A DNA stretch of 52,815 nucleotides from positions 1 to 52,815 of the forward strand of contig CALFEQ010000183.1 of the NCBI GenBank assembly GCA_937949945.1, given 5' to 3'. The translations under genes were made by a program, and so were the position numbers. Positions 42,923 through 49,284 of the stretch are shown piece after piece; positions within the stretch are counted from its first letter, which is position 1; every line of letters begins with the position of its first letter. The notes below the pieces were generated by a model. That model did no database searches. It saw only the letters and a list, made by a program, of their open reading frames with translations, and was not told where the DNA came from. This DNA is from an uncultured Myxococcales bacterium. Lineage in GTDB: Bacteria; Myxococcota_A; Polyangia; Polyangiales; Polyangiaceae.

Positions 42923-43185
42923 GGTGGTGCCTGTGGCGACCGCGCGCCCATTCCGTCACGCCCGCCCCGGGTGCCAACCGCCGCGGCCGATTGGCTCGAG
43001 CGACGGACGAGACCGCGACCGCAGAAGAGAGGATGCAGCGACATCGAGGAGCACGCCAGCCCGGCCACGGCGTCGAATGCGGACGAGCAAAGCCCCTGGT
43101 CGAGCCACAAGTCGGCGCTCGTCGTACCTCCGTCCCGAACGCGGCCCCCGTGCGAGCCAGGCCGATGGGCGCAGCCACTCCGCAA

Positions 43186-43217
43186 TTGGACAACCAAGTT
43201 ATCCAGTCACCGCGTTC
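43186..43217. repeat. 32-bp structured element, copy 1
   Basis: Begins TTGGACAACCAAGTT. The inverted repeat is GGA-x-AAC-CAA-GTT-x-TCC. It shares 26 of 32 positions with copy 2 at 43514-43545; the spacing between copies is 328 bp. Confidence 0.6.
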
Positions 43218-43513
43218 ACCAGTCGCACCGACCGTGGGCATTACGGTCGCGCTTGATATGGTCGACCGAAGAAGGCGGGGGCGTGAGCATCATCGAGAAG
43301 GTGTTCCCGGGCCCAACATCACGGCCAACCCCGTCGTGCAATCCCGGCTGCTCGAGCTCCTTCCCGAGCCGCAAGCCGAGGAGCTCCGAGACAGAGTCTG
43401 GAAGGGCTGAGAGGAGGATGGATACGGACGCCGAGCCGGGGCGGCGTTGGGCCACGCGCTCGGAGCCGCATCGCTGCGGGGTGCAGGCCCCACCGAGGCG
43501 AGAGAACGCCCGC

Positions 43514-43545
43514 TTGGGAAACCAAGTTCCCTAGTCACCACGTTC
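43514..43545. repeat. 32-bp structured element, copy 2
   Basis: Begins TTGGGAAACCAAGTTCCC. It has the same inverted repeat as copy 1, with an A-T pair changed to G-C (positions 5 and 17 of the element), which keeps the pairing. Both copies end AGTCACCnCGTTC. Confidence 0.6.
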
Positions 43546-43659
43546 CGTGCCGTGACGGCACGAATGGCCCGCGCGCTCGCGGCAACGCCTTGAACGAAGC
43601 CTTGGTCGTGCTCGAGCTCTCGCCCTGCGAGCGCTCCATCGATATGCTCGCCGCCCTCG

Positions 43660-44604
43660 ATGACCCCGGCTCGTGCGTTTCTCCCGCTCCTCATGGGCGT
43701 GATCGCCGCGCTCGCGTGCGGCTGCGGCCTGGTGGGGCAGGGACGGGTGCCGAGCCCCGAGCGTGCTCTCGCCAGCGAAGGGCTGGGCTTCGAGCCGGAG
43801 AGCACGCCGTCGTCGCCCATCGGCGTCGTCGGCGACGAGAGGCAGGGGGACGAGGGCGACCACGTCGCATGGCAGCCCGCGGCCTCGTCGGTCCCCGAGG
43901 TCGACGACGAGCCGGATCTCGTGCCGGAGACGGCCTCGGACGAGCACACCGACGAAACGCCCGGGGAAGGTCCTCCGCCTCCCCCCTCGCTCGAGCGCGG
44001 TGGGCTCCCGGTCGCTTCCAAGTACGCGAGCCTCGATCGCGCGAGCTGCGAGGCCGAGCTCGTGAGGCGTGGCATCTCGTTCGAGCGGGTCGACGAAGCG
44101 CGTGGTGTCGTGGCGCCGTTGCGACTGACCGGGCCGCTCTCCGGCGTCACGTTCCGCTCGAACCTCCCGGCGAAGAAGCGGCGTACGGCCACGATCGAGA
44201 TCTACGACTGCCGTCTCGTCCTCGCGCTCGACGACTTCGCACGCATCCTCGCGAAGCACGACATCGTCGAGGTCGTTCACCTCTCCGTTTATCGTCCGGT
44301 CTCGAAGAAGGTCCGGCTGAAGGGCCCGGCGAGACGACACGGCGGCGCGCTCGCCATCGACGCTGCGCTGTTCAAGACGAAGGACGGACGGACCCTCTCG
44401 GTGGAGAAGGACTTCCACGGCGGCCGCATCGGGACGCGCCCCTGCCCTGCGCCTGCGTCCGCGTCCGAGCTCCGGAAGATCGCGTGCGAGGCGGGAGAAT
44501 CGCGGCTGTTCAACGTGCTCTTGACGCCCAACTACAACCGAGCGCACCGAAACCACTTCCACTTGGAGGTGACCGCCGGCGTCCGCTGGACGCTCGTCCG
44601 CTGA
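43660..44604 (+). CDS. extensin-like C-terminal domain lipoprotein (putative peptidase)
   Basis: 314 residues. The signal peptide leads to ALACGCG (Cys20 or Cys22 as lipid site). An acidic, low-complexity region (about 55-112) follows. The C-terminal about 200 residues match the Extensin_C family: CEAELVRRGISFERV, then RRHGGALAIDAALFKT and the terminal NRAHRNHFHLEV. His and Asp in HGGALAID and the His pair in HFHLEV are the zinc ligands and active residues expected of LAS-type D,D-metallopeptidases acting on cell wall peptides. The metal site is inferred from the motif, not proven. It is preceded by the unassigned region and followed by a transporter gene for peptides. Confidence 0.83.
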   Translation: MTPARAFLPLLMGVIAALACGCGLVGQGRVPSPERALASEGLGFEPESTPSSPIGVVGDERQGDEGDHVAWQPAASSVPEVDDEPDLVPETASDEHTDETPGEGPPPPPSLERGGLPVASKYASLDRASCEAELVRRGISFERVDEARGVVAPLRLTGPLSGVTFRSNLPAKKRRTATIEIYDCRLVLALDDFARILAKHDIVEVVHLSVYRPVSKKVRLKGPARRHGGALAIDAALFKTKDGRTLSVEKDFHGGRIGTRPCPAPASASELRKIACEAGESRLFNVLLTPNYNRAHRNHFHLEVTAGVRWTLVR

Positions 44605-44898
44605 TCGCGTCGACACCGGCGCGCCGCGAGCTCGTCCGCAGCTCGCTCGACGCGAGCTCGTCCACGGTCGCGCCCCCGCCCGTGCGGCGCCCGGTTTCTC
44701 GGCTCGTTTCCCCGGCGGACATCGGCCCTTTGAGCCGAGCGGGCTTTTGTGGTTGGATGCGCCGCCTTTCGAGCTCGCCTCGAGGCACAGGGCCATGATC
44801 GCGATCGAAGCCGACGCCTCGCGCGCCGACGAAAAGATGGGGAACCCGAAGGCACTTTCACGCCGCTCGCGAAGCGCTCCGGCGCAAAGGGGGACGCG
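44605..44898. other. intergenic region, extensin-like gene to POT transporter
   Basis: 294 bp without a supported gene. The POT frame remains open back to 44749, but the ATG at 44899 has AAGGGGG close by and starts the conserved part. A 4-bp stem with a T run near 44733-44750 is too weak to call. Confidence 0.45.
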
Positions 44899-46596
44899 AT
44901 GAGCGCAGCCGCCAGCACGGCCTCCGCCGCCACGGCCTCCGCCGAACAGCAGCAGGGCCACCCGCGAGGCCTCTACACGCTCTTCGGAGCCGAGGCGTGG
45001 GAGCGCTTCTCGTACTACGGAATGAGGGCGATCCTCGTTCTGTACCTGGTCAAGAAGATTGGCCTCGCACGAGAGGACGCGCTCGCGGTCTACGGCCTGT
45101 ACACGGGCCTCGTCTACCTGACGCCGCTGCTCGGCGGCTACCTCGCGGACAAGATCCTCGGTCGCCGCAAGGCCGTCCTCATCGGCGGCATCGTGATGGC
45201 GCTCGGGCAGATCGGCTTGATGTTCGAGCCGCTGCTCTATCCGTCGCTCGGCCTCCTCATCGCGGGGAACGGCTTCTTCAAGCCGAACATCTCCACGATG
45301 GTCGGCGGCCTGTACCGCGAAGGTGATACGCGGCGCGACGGTGCTTTCACGATCTTCTACATGGGGATCAACCTCGGCGCGCTGTGGTCCCCGGTCGTAT
45401 GCGGCAACCTCGGAGAGAAGGTCTCGTTCGCCCTCGGTTTCGGGTGCGCCGCGCTCGGTATGGCGCTCGGCCTCCTCCAGTTCGTTCTCGGTCAGAAGTT
45501 CCTCGGTGACGGCGGGCTTCCGCCTGGCCGTGTGACGTCCTCCGAGGCGGGCAAGGGCGGCGGCGACGCGACGACGACGAAGCCGACGTTGCTCCTCGCG
45601 CGCGACTACTTCGACGTCCTCCTCTGGACCGCGGGAACGGTCGCACTGGTCTTCGGCATCCTCTTCGCCTGGAAGTTCGTCGGGCCCGTCTGGACCGCAG
45701 CGCCCGGGCTCGCGAAGGCCGCCGTCGGCCTCGCCGCGGTGGCCGCCGTGTTCTTCCAGCTCTTCCGCGGATCGAACGGCCAAGAGGCGCAGCAGATCCT
45801 CGTCATCATCATCCTCTGCGCGTTCAACATCTTCTTCTGGATGGGGTTCGAGCAGGCCGGCGGGACGATGACGCTCTTCGCCGACGAGCAGACCGACCGC
45901 AACGTCGGTGGCTTCGGCATGCTCCTCATCGCCGCGTTCGTCTTCGCGTGCGCGTACAACTTCCGCCGATCGACGAAGGACCAAGCGAGCGGCCAGACGC
46001 TGTGGCTCGGCCTCACCGGCATGTTCGTGCTGCTCGGGCTCGTCGCGCTCGGCTTCGCCGTCTACAACTTCGCGACCGGGAAGCAGACGAACATCCCCGC
46101 GTCGCAGTTCCAGGTGATCAACCCGCTCCTGATCGTCGCGCTCGCGCCGACGTTCTCGAACCTCTGGAACCGACTCGACAACAGCAAGTACCGGACCGCG
46201 ACGCCCACGAAGATGGCGATCGGCATGATCATCCTCGGGCTCGGGTTCCTCGTGCTCTTCGTGGGGCAGAAGCTCGCGACGGCGACGGGCACGAAGGCGA
46301 GCGCCGCATGGCTCTTCGCCGTCTACGCGATCCACACGACGGGCGAGCTCTGTCTGTCGCCGATCGGTCTGTCCATGGTGACGAAGCTCGCGCCGCCGCG
46401 CGTCTCGTCGCTCGCGATGGGCCTCTGGCTCTTCTCCTCGGCGGTCGCGAACTACCTGGCGGGAATCCTCGAGTCGCTGCTCGAGAAGGTCCACGTGCCG
46501 ATCTACGGCTTCCTCACCGCGAGCTCGATCGGCCCGGCGTTGCTCTTGCTCGCGCTGACGCCGCTCCTCAAGAAGTGGATGCACGGCAAGGCGTAG
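44899..46596 (+). CDS. POT-family proton-dependent oligopeptide transporter
   Basis: 565 residues from the ATG at 44899, AAGGGGG upstream. After an Ala/Ser-rich start, EAWERFSYYGMRAILVLYLV contains the POT signature (ERFSYYG, in the ExxERFYY position) in the first membrane helix; GNGFFKPNISTMVGGLY is the second signature. About 12-14 helices follow, ending AMGLWLFSSAVANYLAGILESL. It imports di- and tripeptides with protons. The Glu and Phe/Tyr of the first helix are present, but the Lys of E1XXE2RFxYY cannot be judged. The extensin-like peptidase next to it could release wall peptides that this transporter takes up; this is inference from proximity. Confidence 0.94.
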   Translation: MSAAASTASAATASAEQQQGHPRGLYTLFGAEAWERFSYYGMRAILVLYLVKKIGLAREDALAVYGLYTGLVYLTPLLGGYLADKILGRRKAVLIGGIVMALGQIGLMFEPLLYPSLGLLIAGNGFFKPNISTMVGGLYREGDTRRDGAFTIFYMGINLGALWSPVVCGNLGEKVSFALGFGCAALGMALGLLQFVLGQKFLGDGGLPPGRVTSSEAGKGGGDATTTKPTLLLARDYFDVLLWTAGTVALVFGILFAWKFVGPVWTAAPGLAKAAVGLAAVAAVFFQLFRGSNGQEAQQILVIIILCAFNIFFWMGFEQAGGTMTLFADEQTDRNVGGFGMLLIAAFVFACAYNFRRSTKDQASGQTLWLGLTGMFVLLGLVALGFAVYNFATGKQTNIPASQFQVINPLLIVALAPTFSNLWNRLDNSKYRTATPTKMAIGMIILGLGFLVLFVGQKLATATGTKASAAWLFAVYAIHTTGELCLSPIGLSMVTKLAPPRVSSLAMGLWLFSSAVANYLAGILESLLEKVHVPIYGFLTASSIGPALLLLALTPLLKKWMHGKA

Positions 46597-46602
46597 CGCC
46601 CA

Positions 46603-46657
46603 CGCGCCGCCCGCTGTCGTGACCCGTGAGGCCGCGAGAGAACCACGCGGGGGCGCG
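46603..46657. terminator. bidirectional terminator between POT and pseudouridine synthase genes
   Basis: CGCGCC-g-CCCGC at 46603-46614 pairs with GCGGGGGCGCG at 46647-46657 (11 bp with a bulged G). It sits in the 66-bp gap between two convergent genes; the loop is about 32 nt, so the call is moderate. Confidence 0.45.
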
Positions 46658-46662
46658 GGCGA

Positions 46663-47865
46663 TCAGCGCTCCCCGCGAAGCGACGCGAGCATCTCCGCCA
46701 TGTCGGCGGGCAGCTCGGACGTCCAGCGCATCTCGCGGCCGGTCGCCGGATGCTCGAAGCCGAGCTCGGCGGCGTGGAGCATCACGCGCGGCGCCGGGAT
46801 GAGAGGCCCGGCGTAATCACGGATGTAGACCCGCTCGCCGATCAGAGGATGCCCCTCCTCCGCGAGGTGGATGCGGATCTGGTGCGTACGGCCCGTCTCG
46901 AGCCGGCAGGCGACGAGCGCCCATGGCTGGCCGCTGCTGCCGCCCCGCTCGGCCTGCCGGCTGCGACCGCCCTGCGAGCCGGGCGAGGCAGGCGAGCCGT
47001 GCGAGGCGCGCCGCGGCTTGCGGTCGTGCTCGGCATCCGACCGAGGCGCCGGGCCACCTGGCAACTGGGTCACGGAGTGCTCCAGGACCTCGACGTGGGT
47101 CACCGCGCGCTGCGTCTTCTCGCTGCCGATGGCGCGATTGCGGCCGCGTCGGCGCTCGACCGAGCCGCGAAGGCCGTCGCCCCGGTCCTCGACGAAGTGC
47201 GAGACGATCGCTCCCTCCTTCGGAACGCCGTGCACCAGAGCGAGGTATCGCCGGTGGACGTGGTGGAACCGGAAGGCCTGCGAGAGCGCCTTCTTCGCCT
47301 GCCACGAGCGCGTGAAGACGATGAGACCGCTCGTGTCCTTGTCGAGGCGATGGACGACACCGAGCTCCGGAGGAGGCCCGCCGCGGCTCCGTGCGCTCTC
47401 GCCGCGACCTCGGGCACGCTCGTAGCGAGCGAGCGCGGCGCGGACGCGCTCGACGAGGGTGACCTCTTCGCCCGGCCGCGCGCGGTGGCCGATCGACGCG
47501 GCCATTCCCTCGGGATCGAACGGCACCGTCGACACGCCGGCCGGCTTCTCGACCACGACGACGTGGGCGTCGACATGGACGAGGGCCTCGAGCGACAGCT
47601 CGTCGCTCGTCGGCCTGCGGCGAGCGGCGAGGTCGATCGCGATCGATGCCCCGGCCCGGACCCGAGCCGTCGGCGAGGTCACCGTGACGCCGTCGACCGT
47701 GATCTTCCCGCGCTTCACGAGATCGCGGGCGCGGTTCCAGGAGAGGCCGAAGAGCGACCGGACCGCGGCGTCGAGCAGAGCGCGGTCGAGCTCCGGACCG
47801 ACGGTGCCCGTCGTGGGCGCCGCCTTGGACGGCTCGCGAGGGGCCTTTCCGTCGGGGTTCGGCAT
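46663..47865 (-). CDS. RluA/RluD-family pseudouridine synthase with S4 domain
   Basis: 400 residues. An S4 RNA-binding domain (about 22-80, GLSWNRARDLVKRGKITVDGVTV) is followed by the catalytic domain. The active-site motif is VVHRLDKDTSGLIVFT with catalytic Asp175. ACRLETGRTHQIRIHLA is the second family motif, followed by VMLHAAELGFEHP. Between the two (about 262-312) lies a Ser/Gly/Pro/Arg-rich insertion (EHDRKPRRASHGSPASPGSQ and on) not usual in RluD. It isomerises uridine to pseudouridine in rRNA or tRNA; the target is not clear. It is divergent from the response regulator at 48084. Confidence 0.9.
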   Translation of the reverse strand: MPNPDGKAPREPSKAAPTTGTVGPELDRALLDAAVRSLFGLSWNRARDLVKRGKITVDGVTVTSPTARVRAGASIAIDLAARRRPTSDELSLEALVHVDAHVVVVEKPAGVSTVPFDPEGMAASIGHRARPGEEVTLVERVRAALARYERARGRGESARSRGGPPPELGVVHRLDKDTSGLIVFTRSWQAKKALSQAFRFHHVHRRYLALVHGVPKEGAIVSHFVEDRGDGLRGSVERRRGRNRAIGSEKTQRAVTHVEVLEHSVTQLPGGPAPRSDAEHDRKPRRASHGSPASPGSQGGRSRQAERGGSSGQPWALVACRLETGRTHQIRIHLAEEGHPLIGERVYIRDYAGPLIPAPRVMLHAAELGFEHPATGREMRWTSELPADMAEMLASLRGER

Positions 47866-47946
47866 CGAGAAATGGGCGGGAGCGATGGGATTTACCAGCT
47901 CTCCACCCCGAGGTCTCCCTCCCGCTCGGCGGCGGGAGCAGGTAGC

Positions 47947-47976
47947 TTGACACGACCTGACACACCTCCGCAGAAT
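47947..47976 (+). promoter_or_regulatory. sigma-70 type promoter candidate for the response-regulator gene
   Basis: A perfect TTGACA at 47947-47952 is followed after 18 bp by CAGAAT at 47971-47976. The start codon is at 48084, giving a leader of about 100 nt. GGAG lies 7 nt before the GTG. Confidence 0.45.
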
Positions 47977-48083
47977 CGAGCCGAGCGCCAGGCGTAAGCA
48001 TTGTCGGCGCCGGCATTTTCACCCTTGCACGCATTGGGGGAGCCAGGCTCCTCAAGCCCTCTGCGAGTCGATCGGAGACGCCC

Positions 48084-48947
48084 GTGGCCAAGACCCTGCT
48101 CGCTGTCGACGACAGCGTCACGATGCGAAAGGTCCTCGAGATCACCTTCTCGGGTGAGGACTTCCGAGTCGTCACCGCCGATTCGACGCAAGGTGCTCTT
48201 GCCAAGCTGTCCGAGAACCCCCAGGTGTTCGTGGTCGACACCGTTCTCGGGTCGGAGGACGGATACGCCCTCGCCAAGGAGCTGCGGAAGCGGAACCCTG
48301 GCGCGGCCATCGTGATGCTCGCGAGCCGGTACGCGCCGTACGACCAGGCGCGCGGTCGAGATGCGGGCGCGGACGACTGGGCCGACAAGCCCTTCGACAC
48401 GCAGCAGCTCATCGACAAGGTGAAGAAGGTCATGCTCGCGAAGGAGGCCGCCGGTGCCGCGGCCCCCGCGCCCGCGCCCGCTCCGTCGCCTGCGGCGGCC
48501 CCTGCAGCGCCCGCCGTCCCGCGCGCGCCCCAGCCGGCTGCAGCCGCGGCGAGCCCCGCTTCGCACCTCAATCGTCCGCCGCCTTCGGCCGCCGGCCGCA
48601 CCGGGACGCTCCTCTTCGGCGAGAACGCGCCGGCAGCTCCGCCCGTCGCCCCTCGACCGGCGGCCGCCTCGCCGGCAGCGCCGCCGGCGGCGCCGCCGGC
48701 AGCACCGCCCGCTCCGGCTCCCGCTGCCGCTCCCGCTCCGCCTCCCGCACCCGCCGCGCAGCAGGTGGCCGGCGCCGTCAACGGTCACCTCGCGGGCAAG
48801 CTCGGCGACCTCGGCCTCACGCCGCAGCAGGCCGAGGCCGTGCTCGCGCTCTCGCGCGAGGTCGTCGAGCGCGTCGTCTGGGAGGTCGTCCCGCAGCTCG
48901 CGGAGGCGATCATCAAGGAAGAGATCGCGCGTCTGACGAAGGAGTGA
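48084..48947 (+). CDS. response regulator with Ala/Pro-rich linker and C-terminal helix
   Basis: 287 residues from the GTG at 48084 (GGAG 7 nt upstream). The receiver domain has the acidic pair in LLAVDDS, the phospho-Asp52 (VFVVDTVLG), Ser81 in MLASR and Lys102 in ADKPF. It ends near residue 125. About 120 residues of Ala/Pro linker follow, containing a SHLNRPPPSAAGRTGTLLFG segment. The end is a conserved helix: LTPQQAEAVLALSREVVERVVWEVVPQLAEAIIKEEIARLTKE, known from many deltaproteobacterial single-domain regulators. There is no DNA-binding domain, so the output is likely a protein contact. No kinase is adjacent. It ends before a perfect palindrome. Confidence 0.85.
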   Translation: MAKTLLAVDDSVTMRKVLEITFSGEDFRVVTADSTQGALAKLSENPQVFVVDTVLGSEDGYALAKELRKRNPGAAIVMLASRYAPYDQARGRDAGADDWADKPFDTQQLIDKVKKVMLAKEAAGAAAPAPAPAPSPAAAPAAPAVPRAPQPAAAAASPASHLNRPPPSAAGRTGTLLFGENAPAAPPVAPRPAAASPAAPPAAPPAAPPAPAPAAAPAPPPAPAAQQVAGAVNGHLAGKLGDLGLTPQQAEAVLALSREVVERVVWEVVPQLAEAIIKEEIARLTKE

Positions 48948-49284
48948 CGCCAGCTCGCCACGCTCGCGCGCGAGCGTGGACCGCAAGAGCCGCAAGAGCG
49001 TCGACCTCGGCGACAGGAGCTCGCGTGCGCCATCGTGGCATGCCGCGCCGTAGGAGCGGCTTCTGCGAGCGCTCGTGCGCCAAAACCCGCTCGAACGCAC
49101 GCTCATCGACGCGTGGAGCTGCGTTCGTGCGTGAAGCACGGCGCCGGCGGAGCGCTGCCGGCGCGCCCGAGCTCGCCAATCGCAAGGGGCACGAACGCCC
49201 CGCATCGAAGCGCGACGGCTCGCCCGCCGACAGACCGCGGCCCCTTGTGCTAAGGGAAGCATTCTCTTTTTCCCCGCGAACGCC
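48948..49284. other. intergenic region before valS
   Basis: 337 bp with no supported gene. It holds a 22-bp perfect palindrome near the left edge. The 5' leader of valS shows no T-box or other known riboswitch signature, and no strong Shine-Dalgarno sequence before the ATG at 49285. Confidence 0.5.
48958..48979. terminator. perfect 22-bp palindrome after the response-regulator gene
   Basis: CCACGCTCGCG is followed directly by CGCGAGCGTGG. As RNA it folds to a 9-bp stem with a CGCG loop. It starts 10 nt past the stop at 48947, so it is a likely terminator. Confidence 0.65.

Larger units (their letters stand above)
42898..43659. other. unassigned 760-bp region
   Basis: No family-supported gene. 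The best candidate is a 50-codon frame at 43258-43410 (plus), reading MVDRRRRGREHH at its start and LELLPEPQAEELRDRVWKG at its end. It has high G/C at third positions but no ribosome binding site or homology I recognise. The region carries the duplicated 32-bp element listed separately. It may be the scar of a lost mobile gene. Confidence 0.4.

Noticed and set aside
42660..43241. 193-codon open frame partly opposite the unassigned region
   Set aside because: Its C-terminal half overlaps hrcA in another frame and the rest has no domain or ribosome binding site.
44733..44750. terminator AGCC/GGCT with T run
   Set aside because: Only a 4-bp stem; too weak in GC-rich sequence.
48980..49284. T-box or other aminoacyl-tRNA leader before valS
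   Set aside because: No T-box consensus or specifier loop pattern was found; such leaders are mostly in Firmicutes.
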